A stretch of 64,000 nucleotides of DNA from contig JAJPHD010000003.1 of the NCBI GenBank assembly GCA_021325455.1, forward strand, positions 1 through 64,000, in the 5' to 3' direction. Positions 1 to 9,383 of this stretch are shown piece after piece. Origin of the DNA: Actinomycetota bacterium (GTDB lineage Bacteria; Actinomycetota; Acidimicrobiia; Acidimicrobiales; JAJPHD01). The translations under genes were made by a program, and so were the position numbers. The notes below the pieces were generated by a model that saw nothing but the letters and a program-made list of their open reading frames with translations, had not been told where the DNA came from and did no database searches. Numbering within the stretch: position 1 is the first letter of the stretch; every line of letters begins with the position of its first letter.

Positions 1-357
<357 letters not shown>

Positions 358-436
358 GACCCATCCTCTGCTTGTGCTCGCTATGGAAGGCTCACAGGGG
401 CTGGCGCCAGTGGCTCCCAGCCGTGTGCTTGACAGC

Positions 437-555
<119 letters not shown>

Positions 556-565
556 ACCTTCTGGG

Positions 566-595
566 CCAGGGCCCCGCCACATGGCGGGGCCCTGG
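566..595 (+). terminator. Hairpin terminator of the rRNA operon
   Basis: A perfect 14-bp inverted repeat with a 2-nt centre (566-579 with 582-595) lies 10 nt after 5S. No T-tract follows, which is common in high-G+C actinomycetes. Confidence 0.75.
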
Positions 596-656
596 TCGCG
601 TCCAGCCCCGGGCCAGAGCCCGGGAGGCGGCGGGAGAGGACCCAGGGGGCGCCCCG

Positions 657-662
657 TACCAT
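657..662 (+). promoter_or_regulatory. -10 element TACCAT, leaderless
   Basis: TACCAT stands 6 nt before GTG 669, and there is no Shine-Dalgarno sequence. This supports GTG 669 as the TPR gene start. Confidence 0.45.
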
Positions 663-668
663 GGCTCG

Positions 669-1841
669 GTGCGCAGGGACGGCGATAGCAGGCGGCGTCA
701 GGGTCAGGCGGGGCGCCGGGAGGACCCTGAGGGAGCCAAGCCCGCCCGGCGCGCCCGGCCGCCGAGGAAGGCGCCCGCCCAGCAGGCCCGGGCCAGGCGC
801 AGCGGGGGTGACGGGGAGCCGAGGCCCCCTCGTGACCGGGGCGGAGAGGGGGGGCCCGCCCGCCGCCAGGGGGAGGAAAGGACCGCCCGGGGGGAGGGCG
901 GGAGCAAGCGGCCCGGCGACCAGGGAGGCCGGAGCGGCCCGCGCACCAGCCGTTCGACCGGCCCGCGCACCGCTGGGGGGAGACGCCAGGGCAGGGACGA
1001 AGCCCGGAAGGGATGGGGGAGCATCGCCCGCCGGGGGGCCCGTGCCCTGGGGGAGGGTGAGGAGGGGCCGGGAAGCCCGGGCCGGGGCCGCCCCGATACG
1101 TCGCACGCCCCCGGGCCCCCCCCGGCCTGGGAGCCGGAGGTCTGGGTCCGCTCCGAGGAGGACGGGCGCCCGGGGCCCACGCGTCGCCGCCGGGCTCCAG
1201 GGGGGAGCCACGGGCGCCTGCCCGAGGACGTGGGCCACGAGCTGCGCCAGGCAGCCGAGCCCCGTCTGGTCCCAGCCCTCGAGGCGCAGCTGGCCCGGGC
1301 CGCCCGGGCCTACGAGCGGGACCGCTACCAGGAGGCCGAGCGCCTGCTGGCCCGGTTGGCACGGGAGGCTCCCGCTGCTGCCGCGGTCCGGGAGCTGTAC
1401 GGGCTGTGCCTGTACCGGCGGGGCCGCTGGGCGGCCGCCATCCGGCAGCTGGAGGCCTTTCACGACCTCACCGGGTCCTTCGACCAGCACCCCGTGCTGG
1501 CGGACTGCTACCGGGCGCTGGGCCGGCGAGCCCAGGTGCGCCGCCTGTGGGACGAGCTGCGCCGCGCCTCGCCGGGCCCCGACCTAGTGGCGGAGGGGCG
1601 CATCGTCATGGCCGAGACCCTGGCAGAGGGCGGGGACCTGGCCGGGGCCGTCTCCCTTCTGGAGAGGTCCCTGCGCCCGGCCCGGGTGACCCGCGAGCAC
1701 CATGTGCGCCAGTGGTACGCCTTGGCCGACCTCTACGAGCGGTCAGGCGAGCTGGCCCGGGCCCGGGAGCTGTTCCAGAGGGTCCTCGACCACGACCCTG
1801 AGCTGTCCGACACGGCGGAGCGCCTGGCGTCCCTCGGGTAG
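669..1841 (+). CDS. Tetratricopeptide-repeat protein with Arg/Gly-rich N-terminus
   Basis: This 390-residue protein has two parts. Residues 1 to about 185 are low-complexity and rich in Arg, Gly and Pro, with a more ordered segment EARKGWGSIARRGARAL near 110-126. Residues from about 190 to 390 are helical TPR-like repeats, such as AYERDRYQEAERLLARLA and LARARELFQRVLDHDPEL. TPR domains bind other proteins, so a scaffold role is likely, but the partner is unknown. No signal peptide or membrane segment is visible, so it should be cytoplasmic. The very basic N-terminus could contact RNA. The GTG start is supported by a TACCAT element 6 nt upstream. It converges on the downstream GGT-like gene. 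Confidence 0.75.
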   Translation: MRRDGDSRRRQGQAGRREDPEGAKPARRARPPRKAPAQQARARRSGGDGEPRPPRDRGGEGGPARRQGEERTARGEGGSKRPGDQGGRSGPRTSRSTGPRTAGGRRQGRDEARKGWGSIARRGARALGEGEEGPGSPGRGRPDTSHAPGPPPAWEPEVWVRSEEDGRPGPTRRRRAPGGSHGRLPEDVGHELRQAAEPRLVPALEAQLARAARAYERDRYQEAERLLARLAREAPAAAAVRELYGLCLYRRGRWAAAIRQLEAFHDLTGSFDQHPVLADCYRALGRRAQVRRLWDELRRASPGPDLVAEGRIVMAETLAEGGDLAGAVSLLERSLRPARVTREHHVRQWYALADLYERSGELARARELFQRVLDHDPELSDTAERLASLG

Positions 1842-1875
1842 GCGGGCCCCGAGCTCACCAGCCCGGCCTAAGACC

Positions 1876-3585
1876 TCACCAGCCAGCAGCGGCCCCGGAC
1901 CGGGGCCGGGGGTCGGTGGCCCCCACGAGGCCCGCCCCGGGGCCGCCTCTCACCTCGATGGCGTGGGCATGGCCGAACCCCCGGGCCCAAGGCTCCTGCA
2001 TCGCCACGGCGTGGCCCCGGGTGGTCAGGCCCTCGGCCCAGCGGGGCGGAGCCTGCCCCTCCACGAGGACCGATACGGCCCCCCGCCAGGCCCAGGTGTC
2101 GAAGCCCGCCGGCGGCCCGCCGCCCGCTGCACCCGTCGCCGGGGCCCCGGACTGCGCCGGGACGGTCCCGGCCGGGGCCGGCAGGGTCCCGGCTCCGGGC
2201 GCCTGCGACCCGTTCTCTCCCTGCGCCGGCCCGAGGGCGAACCTCCCCGCCGCCACGGCCTCCTCCACCGCCTGGCCCGAGCTGAGGAGGCGAGCCAGCA
2301 GCTGGAGGAGGATCTGGGGCTGGGCGTCACCGCCCATGGTGCCGAGGACCAGCCGCAGCTCCCCTCCTGGACGGGTGACCAGGGTGGGGGACAGGGTGTG
2401 GGGCGGCCGCCGGCCGGGCCCGTACTCGGCCAGGTGGCCCGGCACCAGTGAGAAGCCCTGGCCGCGGTTGTGCAGGAAGATGCGCACGCCGGGGACGATC
2501 AGCCCTGACCCCCACCCCGAGGCATTGGACTGCACCAGCGAGACGCCCTGGAGGCTCGAGTCCACAGCGCACAGGGCGATGGTGTCCCCGGCCCCGGCGG
2601 GGACGGGGATGAGCCCGGCCCGGTCGGGCCGGATGGCGTCCCGCCGTGGCGCCAGGCGGCCCGGCCCCACCAGGGCGGCGCCGTCAGCCCCTTCGTGCAG
2701 CACGTCGAGGCGGTCGTAGGCCGCCTGGCGGGATGCCTCCACCAGCAGATGGGCCCACAGGGGGTCGTCAGGGTCGGTGGGCAGGTCGAGCCCGCTGGCG
2801 ATCCAGGCGCTGGCCAGGGTCAGGTAACCCTGGGAGTTGGGGGGCACCGTCCACAGGTGGTGGCCCCAGGCGTCGGCCACCAGGGGGTCCACCCAGTCGG
2901 CCTGGCTGCGGGCCAGGTCGGCCTCCGAGTACTCCCCTGCGCCCAGGGACAGGAGGCCCTCGCCGAACTCCCCCCGGTAGAAGGCGTCCCGTCCCCCCGT
3001 GGCGATGGCAGCAAGGGCCCGGGCCACCCCGGGGCGGCGGATGGTGTCCCCGGCCTGGGGTGGGCTCCCCCCGGCCAGGTAGTCGGCCGCCTCCGGCAGG
3101 TGGGCCACGTTGGCAACGGAGGCGGCCAGGCCGGGGGAGGCGGGGAACCCGTGGGCGGCGTACCACTGCGCCGCCCCCAGCACCTCGTCCAGGCTCAAGC
3201 GGCCGAAGCGCTCGTGCAAGGCGACCCAGCCGTCCACGCAACCCGGGACGGTGACCGCCGCCGGATGGCCAAAGGCCGGCATCCACCTGTGGCCCTCGTC
3301 CCGGAGGCGCCCGGGGTCCGCCCCCGAGCCTGCCCTTCCGGAGGCGTTGAGCGCCACGGGCGGCTCGCCGGGGCCCGGGTGCACCAAGGCCCACAGGTCA
3401 CCTCCCATCCCACAGGCGTGCTGGCAGGTGACGGCCAGCACGGCGCTGGTGGCCAGGGCGGCGTCCACGGCCGAGCCCCCTTGGCGGAGGACGGCGACGC
3501 CGGCCTCCGACGCCAGGTGGTCGATGGCGCACACCATCCCCCGGGGGGCGTAGCGGACGGGAGCGGGCACGAGGGAGAAGCTCAT
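1876..3585 (-). CDS. Gamma-glutamyltransferase family protein
   Basis: This 569-residue protein belongs to the Ntn-hydrolase GGT family, whose members transfer or hydrolyse gamma-glutamyl groups from glutathione-like substrates. Visible family features are the N-terminal block MVCAIDHLASEAGVAVLRQG, GGSAVDAALA, CGMGGDLWALV, and the processing site before the catalytic Thr in GDTIALCAVDSS, followed by SLVQSNASGWGSG and a substrate loop GTMGGDAQPQ. No clear signal peptide is present, so it may be cytoplasmic. GGT paralogues of this kind may act on substrates other than glutathione. ATG 3585 is chosen because ATG 3597 would overlap a TACCAT -10 element. It is divergent from the oxidoreductase gene, with only 27 nt between the chosen starts. 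Confidence 0.88.
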   Translation of the reverse strand: MSFSLVPAPVRYAPRGMVCAIDHLASEAGVAVLRQGGSAVDAALATSAVLAVTCQHACGMGGDLWALVHPGPGEPPVALNASGRAGSGADPGRLRDEGHRWMPAFGHPAAVTVPGCVDGWVALHERFGRLSLDEVLGAAQWYAAHGFPASPGLAASVANVAHLPEAADYLAGGSPPQAGDTIRRPGVARALAAIATGGRDAFYRGEFGEGLLSLGAGEYSEADLARSQADWVDPLVADAWGHHLWTVPPNSQGYLTLASAWIASGLDLPTDPDDPLWAHLLVEASRQAAYDRLDVLHEGADGAALVGPGRLAPRRDAIRPDRAGLIPVPAGAGDTIALCAVDSSLQGVSLVQSNASGWGSGLIVPGVRIFLHNRGQGFSLVPGHLAEYGPGRRPPHTLSPTLVTRPGGELRLVLGTMGGDAQPQILLQLLARLLSSGQAVEEAVAAGRFALGPAQGENGSQAPGAGTLPAPAGTVPAQSGAPATGAAGGGPPAGFDTWAWRGAVSVLVEGQAPPRWAEGLTTRGHAVAMQEPWARGFGHAHAIEVRGGPGAGLVGATDPRPRSGAAAGW

Positions 3586-3595
3586 GAGGCCAATC

Positions 3596-3605
3596 ATGGT
3601 ATGAC
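3596..3605. promoter_or_regulatory. Overlapping back-to-back -10 elements
   Basis: On the minus strand TACCAT (3596-3601) lies 10 nt before ATG 3585. On the plus strand TATGAC (3600-3605) lies 7 nt before ATG 3613. The two hexamers overlap, so both genes could not be transcribed from here at the same time. Confidence 0.35.
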
Positions 3606-3612
3606 GGAGCCC

Positions 3613-4545
3613 ATGCATGCCGCTCTTACCGAACGCTACGGGAAGCCCGAGGAGCTGAGGTGGGGAGACGCCCCCCAGCCCAAGGTGGGGCCCGACTCGC
3701 TGCTGGTGCGGGTCCGGGCCGCCGGGTGCAACCCGGTCGACTACAAGATCCTGGCCGGCAACCTGGACTCGCTCATACCCACCTTCTTCCCTCTGGTGCC
3801 GGGGTGGGACCTGGCCGGCACGGTGGAGCAGGTGGGGCCGGCGGTCACCTCCTTCCAGGTGGGTGACGAGGTCATCGGCTACGCCCGCCAGGACTTCGTC
3901 CACCTGGGCACGTTCGCCGAGCTGGCCAGCGTCCCGGTGCGGGCCCTGGCGAGGAAGCCAGCCGGCCTCTCCTGGGCCGAGGCCGGGGCCCTGCCGCTGG
4001 CCGGCCTCACCGCCTACCAGGCGCTCACCGAGGCCCTGGGTGTCGGCCCGGGCCAGACCGTGGTGGTCCTGGCCGCCGGAGGGGGAGTGGGGAGCTTCGC
4101 CGTGCAGATCGCCAGGTCCCTGGGCGCCGGGGTGCTGGGCACGACCAGTCCCCGGCACCGCGACTGGGTGGCGTCCCTCGGGGCCACCCCGGTCGACTAC
4201 ACGGCGGGCGACGTGGCGGACCAGGTGAGGCAGCACTGCCCTGATGGCGTGGACGCCGTGCTGGACCTGGTGGGTGGGGAGGCCCTGCGTCAGGCGCCGG
4301 GGCTGCTGTCCCCCGGCGGCCGGCTGGCCTCGGTCATGGACCCCCCCGCGGTGAAGGAGCTGGGCGGCCGGTACGTCTTCGTGCGCCCCGAGCCCTCCCA
4401 GCTGGGCGAGCTGGCCGCCATGGCCGAGAAGGGGGATATCCGGGTCGGGCTCCAGCAGACCTACCCGCTCGACCGGGCCGGCGAGGCCCTGGCGAAGCTG
4501 GCCGAGGGCCACACCCAGGGAAAGATCGCCGTCGAGGTGGGCTAG
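3613..4545 (+). CDS. Quinone oxidoreductase-like MDR-superfamily dehydrogenase
   Basis: This 310-residue medium-chain dehydrogenase/reductase has the GroES-like N-terminal fold with AAGCNPVDYKI and the VPGWDLAGTVEQVG stretch. The NADPH-binding motif AAGGGVGSFAVQIARSLGA follows. The zinc ligands of alcohol dehydrogenases are absent, so it fits the zinc-independent NADPH:quinone or enone reductase branch. The C-terminal QTYPLDRAGEALAKLAEGHTQGKIAV is typical of the family. ATG 3613 is preferred over ATG 3601 because 3601 falls in the likely -10 element. Substrate cannot be told from sequence. Confidence 0.88.
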   Translation: MHAALTERYGKPEELRWGDAPQPKVGPDSLLVRVRAAGCNPVDYKILAGNLDSLIPTFFPLVPGWDLAGTVEQVGPAVTSFQVGDEVIGYARQDFVHLGTFAELASVPVRALARKPAGLSWAEAGALPLAGLTAYQALTEALGVGPGQTVVVLAAGGGVGSFAVQIARSLGAGVLGTTSPRHRDWVASLGATPVDYTAGDVADQVRQHCPDGVDAVLDLVGGEALRQAPGLLSPGGRLASVMDPPAVKELGGRYVFVRPEPSQLGELAAMAEKGDIRVGLQQTYPLDRAGEALAKLAEGHTQGKIAVEVG

Positions 4546-4548
4546 GGG

Positions 4549-4570
4549 CGGGGGCCGCCGGCCGCCCCCG
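4549..4570. terminator. Bidirectional hairpin between convergent genes
   Basis: A 7-bp stem (4549-4555 with 4564-4570) with an 8-nt loop lies between two convergent genes. There is no T-tract. Confidence 0.5.
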
Positions 4571-4587
4571 GGGCACCGCCGGCGCCC

Positions 4588-6117
4588 TCAGACGATCCTG
4601 GTCTGGTGGCCGGCCCAGTAGCGGTCCCGCAGCAGCCGCTTGTAGAGCTTGCCCGTCGGGTGCCGGGGCAGCTCGGCTTCGAAGTCCACGCTGCGGGGGC
4701 ACTTGAGGGGCGACAGCCGGGACCGGCACCAGGCCAGCAGCTCGGCCTCGAGGTCGGGGCCGGCGAGAGCCATGTCCCGGGGCTGGACCACAGCCTTCAC
4801 CTCCTCGCCGTAGTCCTCGTTGGGCACGCCGAACACGGCCACGTCCTCCACCTGGGGGTGCATGATGAGGACGTTCTCGGCCTCCTGGGGATAGATGTTG
4901 ACCCCCCCTGAGATGATCATGAAGGCCCGGCGGTCGGTGAGGTAGAGCCAACCGTCCTCGTCGAGGTAGCCGACGTCCCCGAGGGTGGTCCACCCGGCAG
5001 GGTGGCGGGAGGCCGCCGTGGCCGCCGGGTCGTGGTGGTACTCGAACTGCCCGCCCCCCTCGAACCAGATCGTCCCCGGCCGTCCGGGCGGCAGCTCCCG
5101 CCCGTCGTCGTCGGTGACATGCACCACGCCCGCCAAGGGGCGTCCCACCGACCCGGGGTGGGCCAGCCACTGCTCGGAGTCGATGGCCACGAAGCCGTTG
5201 GCCTCCGTGCCGGCGTAGTACTCGTGGAGGACGGGCCCCCACCACTCGATCATCTGGCGCTTGACCGGGACCGGGCAGGGGGCGGCGGCGTGGATGCAGC
5301 AGCGCAGGCTGGACAGGTCGTAGCGGGAGCGGATGGCGGGGTCCAGCTTCAGGAGGCGCACGAACATGGTGGGCACCACCTGGGTGTGGGTGACGCGATA
5401 GCGCTCGATGGCGGCCAGGAACGCCTCCGGGTCGAAGTGCTCCATGACGACCAGGCTGGTGCCGATGCGGGTGGCCTCCATGCAGAACCGCAGGGGGGCG
5501 GCATGGTAGAGGGGTGCGGGCGAGAGGAAGACGCTGGCGTCCGAGAACCCGTACAGGCCGGTGAGCAGCAGGTGAAGCGGTGTCGGCGTGCCGAGCGGCT
5601 GGCCGGGCAGGGGGCGCCTGATGCCCTTGGGCCGGCCGGTGGTGCCCGAGGAGTAGAGCAGGTCCGCCCCCTCGACCTGGGCAGAACTGGGCAGGGGCCG
5701 GGCCGGTTGCCTGGTGAGGGCCTCCTCGTACCCCTCTCCGAGCACCAGCCAGGTGCGCACCTCCGGGCAGAGCTCCCTGGTGCGGGCAGCGACCCCGGCC
5801 ATGGCCTGGGAGGTGACGACGGCCCGGGCACCGGAGTCGGTGACTATGTAGGCCACCTCGGGGGGGCTGAGCCGGGTGCTGATGGCCGTGTAGTAGAGGC
5901 CGGAGCGCTGGGCGGCCCAGCAGGCCTCGAGGTAGTGGGCGTTGTTCTCCATGAGGATGGCGACGAAGTCGCCGGTCCGGGCGCCTTCCTCCCAGAAGAG
6001 GCCGGCCAGGCGGGCGGACCGCTCGTCCAGCTCCTGGTACGTGACCGTCTCCCCGGAGGCGGCCATCGTGCAGGCGGCCTTGCCCGGCTGGCTCGCGGCT
6101 ATGGCGCCAGGGTGCAC
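4588..6117 (-). CDS. Acyl-CoA synthetase (AMP-forming)
   Basis: This 509-residue ANL-superfamily enzyme activates a carboxylic acid with ATP and transfers it to CoA. The P-loop-like motif is YSSGTTGRPKGIRR. The adenylate-binding region YYAGTEANG, the hinge-side motif TLGDVGYLDEDGWLYLTDR and the C-terminal catalytic Lys in HPTGKLYKRLLRDRYW are all present. The length is normal for fatty-acid or aromatic acyl-CoA ligases. The start MHPGAIA at GTG 6117 matches how related actinomycete proteins begin, and AAGGAT lies 5 nt upstream. The acyl substrate is not predictable from this alone. Confidence 0.9.
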   Translation of the reverse strand: MHPGAIAASQPGKAACTMAASGETVTYQELDERSARLAGLFWEEGARTGDFVAILMENNAHYLEACWAAQRSGLYYTAISTRLSPPEVAYIVTDSGARAVVTSQAMAGVAARTRELCPEVRTWLVLGEGYEEALTRQPARPLPSSAQVEGADLLYSSGTTGRPKGIRRPLPGQPLGTPTPLHLLLTGLYGFSDASVFLSPAPLYHAAPLRFCMEATRIGTSLVVMEHFDPEAFLAAIERYRVTHTQVVPTMFVRLLKLDPAIRSRYDLSSLRCCIHAAAPCPVPVKRQMIEWWGPVLHEYYAGTEANGFVAIDSEQWLAHPGSVGRPLAGVVHVTDDDGRELPPGRPGTIWFEGGGQFEYHHDPAATAASRHPAGWTTLGDVGYLDEDGWLYLTDRRAFMIISGGVNIYPQEAENVLIMHPQVEDVAVFGVPNEDYGEEVKAVVQPRDMALAGPDLEAELLAWCRSRLSPLKCPRSVDFEAELPRHPTGKLYKRLLRDRYWAGHQTRIV

Positions 6118-6134
6118 GCCCCATCCTTAGCGCG

Positions 6135-6203
6135 AACCGGTGAGGGGGGCGATCGGGCCTTCCGGGCAGGAACCGGCGGGGGCGATCGGGCCTTCCGGGC
6201 CGG
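6135..6203. repeat. Two tandem copies of a ~35-bp unit between divergent genes
   Basis: Copy one is 6135-6170 and copy two is 6171-6203. Both begin AACCGG and share the 20-base core GGGCGATCGGGCCTTCCGGG, with small differences between. They lie between the acyl-CoA synthetase and tyrS starts, where a regulator could bind. Confidence 0.7.
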
Positions 6204-6300
6204 GGACGCCTGGGGCCGGCCATCACCTGGCCCGGAGCCTGCTAGGGGGCCTCCGGGACCCCCGGCCGAGCCCGGGGCCGGGGGCTGACAGGATGGGGGT

Positions 6301-7572
6301 ATGAGCTCGCTTGCCGCCGACCTGCGCTTCCGGGGGCTGGTCCACCAGGTGACCGACGAGGGCCTCGAGAAGCGCCTGGACGGCGAGCGCCTGGTGGTCT
6401 ACATCGGTTTCGACCCGACCGCCGACAGCCTGCACGTGGGCAGCCTGCTCCAGCTGTGCCTGCTGCGCCGGCTGCAGGAGGCCGGCCACCGGCCCATCGC
6501 CCTGGCGGGGGGGGCGACGGGGATGGTGGGCGATCCCGGCGGCAAGACCGAGGAGAGGGTCATGCAGTCCCCCGAAGAGGTCGCTGCCCGGGTGGAGGGG
6601 ATCAGGCCCCAGCTGGCCCAGTTCGTCGACTTCGCTGCCGGGGCGGTCCTGGTGGACAACTCCTCCTGGCTGGGGCCGATGGGCCTGCTCGACTTCCTCC
6701 GCGACGTGGGGAAGCACTTCACGGTGAACCAGATGGTGGCCAAGGAATCGGTGCGGGCCCGCCTGGAGGGTAGGGAGCAGGGCATCTCCTTCACGGAGTT
6801 CTCCTACATGCTTCTCCAGGCCTACGACTTCCTGCACCTGTACGACACCTACGGCTGCCGGCTCCAGGTCGGGGGGAGCGACCAGTACGGGAACATCACC
6901 ATGGGCATCGACCTCATACGCCGGGTGCGCGGCGCCGAGGCCTGGGGGATGACCACACCTCTCGTGCTCAAGGCCGACGGGACCAAGTTCGGCAAGTCCG
7001 AGGGTGGCACGGTCTGGCTCGACCGGCGGCGCACCTCGCCCTACCAGCTGCACCAGTTCTTCATGCAGGCCGAGGACAAGGTGGTGGGGCAGTACCTGAG
7101 GTACTTCACCTGGCTGCCGCACGAGCGGATCCAGGAGCTGGACGAGGAGGTGGCGGCCAGACCGGAGGGCCGGGAGGCCCAGAGGGTCCTGGCCCGGGAG
7201 GTGGTGGCGCTGGTCCACGGGGAGGGCGAGGCGCGCCGGGCCGAGCGGGCGGCGGCGGCGCTCTTCGGCGGAGACCTCCGGGGCCTCGACGAGGAGGACC
7301 TGCTCGAGGTGTTCGCCGAGGCGCCCTCCGCTGATGCCAGCGTTGGCCGCCTGGCCGGCGCCGGGTGGCCGCTCGTGGAGGCGATGGTCGAGTCGGGGAT
7401 GGAGCCCAGCCGCTCGGCGGCACGCAGGACGATCGCCCAGGGCGGGGCCTATGTGAACAACCGCCGGGAGACCGATGTGGAGCGGAGGCTGGGGAGGGGG
7501 GACCTGCTGGCCGGGAGGTGGGTGGTGCTGCGGCGCGGCCGGCGGGACTACCACCTGGTGCGCTTCGGCTAG
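6301..7572 (+). CDS. tyrS: Tyrosyl-tRNA synthetase
   Basis: This 423-residue class I aminoacyl-tRNA synthetase charges tRNA-Tyr. The ATP-binding HIGH-type motif appears as SLHVGSL near residues 43-49, and the tyrosine pocket includes YIGFDPTADS. The KMSKS-type loop is KFGKS near 225-230, the bacterial TyrRS form. A C-terminal S4 RNA-binding domain occupies about 355-420 (SRSAARRTIAQGGAYVNN). CAGGAT lies 6 nt before the ATG and there is no good Shine-Dalgarno sequence, which is consistent with a leaderless message. Confidence 0.97.
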   Translation: MSSLAADLRFRGLVHQVTDEGLEKRLDGERLVVYIGFDPTADSLHVGSLLQLCLLRRLQEAGHRPIALAGGATGMVGDPGGKTEERVMQSPEEVAARVEGIRPQLAQFVDFAAGAVLVDNSSWLGPMGLLDFLRDVGKHFTVNQMVAKESVRARLEGREQGISFTEFSYMLLQAYDFLHLYDTYGCRLQVGGSDQYGNITMGIDLIRRVRGAEAWGMTTPLVLKADGTKFGKSEGGTVWLDRRRTSPYQLHQFFMQAEDKVVGQYLRYFTWLPHERIQELDEEVAARPEGREAQRVLAREVVALVHGEGEARRAERAAAALFGGDLRGLDEEDLLEVFAEAPSADASVGRLAGAGWPLVEAMVESGMEPSRSAARRTIAQGGAYVNNRRETDVERRLGRGDLLAGRWVVLRRGRRDYHLVRFG

Positions 7573-7724
7573 GCGGCCGCCCCAGCACCTGGAGCCCGGC
7601 TCGCCGGGAGCCCGGACCGACGGTACATGCTGTGGTTAGAGTGGCTCCCGCTTCCTTCCCCCGCCGGCCTGCCGGCCCCGCCGGCCGGGCCGGAGACGCG
7701 CGAGAAGGAGGGGAGAAAAGGAAG

Positions 7725-8093
7725 ATGGCCTATCTGAACCTGGCCGTGCTGAGCGGGCGTCTGAGCCGGCCGGCCGAGCTGCGCCTGCTGCCCTCGGGGG
7801 ACCGGCTGGTGGCCCTCGAGGTGAGCGTCCCCAGGGAGGGGGCGAGGACCGAGACCGTCCCCGTGGCCTGGATGGCGGCGCCGCCAGCGGCAGCGGACCT
7901 CGACACGGGCGAGGAGGTGCTGGTGGTGGGCCGGGTGCGGCGGCGCTTCTGGAAGGCCAGAGGGGGTGGGACCATGAGCAGCACCGAGATCCTGGCCGAC
8001 CGGGTGGTCCCGCTTCGCCGGGGGGCACGGTGCCGGGCGGCGCTGGCCGAGGCGGTCGGGCGGCTGGGGGAGGCGGCCCCGCCGGCTCGCTGA
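7725..8093 (+). CDS. Single-stranded DNA-binding-like OB-fold protein
   Basis: This is a 122-residue OB-fold protein of the SSB type. The N-terminus MAYLNLAVLSGRLSRPAELR with a following VALEVSVPR strand is typical, as is the GEEVLVVGRVRRRFWK strand. It is shorter than a canonical SSB, lacks the acidic DDDIPF-type tail that recruits repair proteins, and varies at positions that usually carry the aromatic bases-stacking residues. A divergent SSB paralogue is therefore more likely than the main replication SSB. A strong Shine-Dalgarno sequence (AAGGAGGGGAG) precedes the ATG. Confidence 0.72.
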   Translation: MAYLNLAVLSGRLSRPAELRLLPSGDRLVALEVSVPREGARTETVPVAWMAAPPAAADLDTGEEVLVVGRVRRRFWKARGGGTMSSTEILADRVVPLRRGARCRAALAEAVGRLGEAAPPAR

Positions 8094-8104
8094 CCGCCCC
8101 TTCC

Positions 8105-8166
8105 CCCCCTGAGCTGGGCCGCCCCTTCCCACGCCCGGACCGTCCCTCCCCCTGAGCTGGGCCGCC
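8105..8166. repeat. Direct repeat of 19 bp, 43-bp period
   Basis: CCCCCTGAGCTGGGCCGCC occurs at 8105-8123 and again at 8148-8166, in the 240-bp gap before the aldolase gene. No other feature was found in that gap apart from the ribosome-binding site. Confidence 0.7.
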
Positions 8167-8333
8167 TCCCGGCCCGCTTGCGGCCACCAGGGTCCGGGTA
8201 GGGTTGGGGAGGAGCTTTCCTGCCGGCCTGGCCGGTGCAAGACTTGGTTGGCCGGTGCCCCACTCTCCGGCGGCACGCCGGAGCCAGGAGACGGAGGAAG
8301 TCGGCAGGCGAGGATACGAGCGAGGAGCGATCC

Positions 8334-9383
8334 GTGGATATCCAGCAGCTGCTCGGGGACGAGGCTGAGTCCCTGCTCAGCCATACCTGCAAGACCATCT
8401 CCAAGGAGGACCTCATCCTCCCGGGGCCAGACTTCATCGACCGGGTCATGCTCGACACCGACCGCCCGGTGGCGGTCATCCGCAACCTGGCCCAGGTCGT
8501 GAACACGGGCCGCCTGGCCGGGACGGGGTACCTGTCCATCCTGCCCGTGGACCAGGGGATCGAGCACTCGGCGGCGGCCAGCTTCGCCAAGTACCCCGCC
8601 TACATGGACCCCGCCAAGCTGTGCGAGCTGGCCGTCGAGGGGGGCTGCAGCGCCATCGCCACCACCCTCGGGGGGTTGGGGATGGTGGCCAGGCGGTGGG
8701 CGCACCGCATCCCGTTCATCGTCAAGCTCAACCACAATGAGCTGCTCACCTACCCCAACCGCTACGACCAGGTGATGTTCGGCTCCGTGGCCCAGGCCTT
8801 CGACCTGGGGGCCGTGGGCGTGGGCGCCACCATCTACTGGGGCTCCGAGGAGTCCACCCGCCAGCTCCAGGAGGTGAGCGAGGCCTTCGCCGAGGCGCAC
8901 CGCCTCGGCATGTTCACCGTGCTGTGGTGCTATCTGCGCAACTCCGCCTTCAAGAAGGACGGGGTGGACTACTCGCTGTCCGCCGACCTCACGGGGCAGG
9001 CCAACCACCTGGGGGTCACCCTGGAGGCCGACATCGTGAAGCAAAAGCAACCGGAGTGCAACGGCGGCTTCATGGCCCTCAACTTCGGGCGCACGGACCC
9101 CCTGGTCTACAGCGAGCTCACTACCGACCACCCCATCGACCTGACCCGCTGGCAGGTGGCGAACTGCTACATGGGCCGGGTGGGCCTCATCAACTCCGGC
9201 GGGGAGTCCAAGGGGGCCGGCGACCTCGGCCAGGCGGTTCGCACCGCCGTCATCAACAAGCGGGCCGGCGGGACGGGCCTCATAGTGGGGCGCAAGTCCT
9301 TCCAGCGACCGACCGCCGAGGGCGTGAAGCTGCTGAACGCCGTCCAGGACGTGTTCCTGGACACCTCCATCACCATCGCCTGA
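8334..9383 (+). CDS. Class I fructose-bisphosphate aldolase (DhnA type)
   Basis: This 349-residue aldolase belongs to the archaeal-type/DhnA class I family, which cleaves fructose 1,6-bisphosphate through a Schiff-base lysine in glycolysis or gluconeogenesis. Family marks are [39 protein letters not shown] and the C-terminal phosphate-binding segment [14 protein letters not shown] followed by [14 protein letters not shown]. The GTG at 8334 is chosen because AGGAG lies about 6 nt upstream. Reading further upstream adds only low-complexity sequence. The 3' end overlaps the convergent hydrolase gene by 14 nt. Confidence 0.93.
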   Translation: MDIQQLLGDEAESLLSHTCKTISKEDLILPGPDFIDRVMLDTDRPVAVIRNLAQVVNTGRLAGTGYLSILPVDQGIEHSAAASFAKYPAYMDPAKLCELAVEGGCSAIATTLGGLGMVARRWAHRIPFIVKLNHNELLTYPNRYDQVMFGSVAQAFDLGAVGVGATIYWGSEESTRQLQEVSEAFAEAHRLGMFTVLWCYLRNSAFKKDGVDYSLSADLTGQANHLGVTLEADIVKQKQPECNGGFMALNFGRTDPLVYSELTTDHPIDLTRWQVANCYMGRVGLINSGGESKGAGDLGQAVRTAVINKRAGGTGLIVGRKSFQRPTAEGVKLLNAVQDVFLDTSITIA

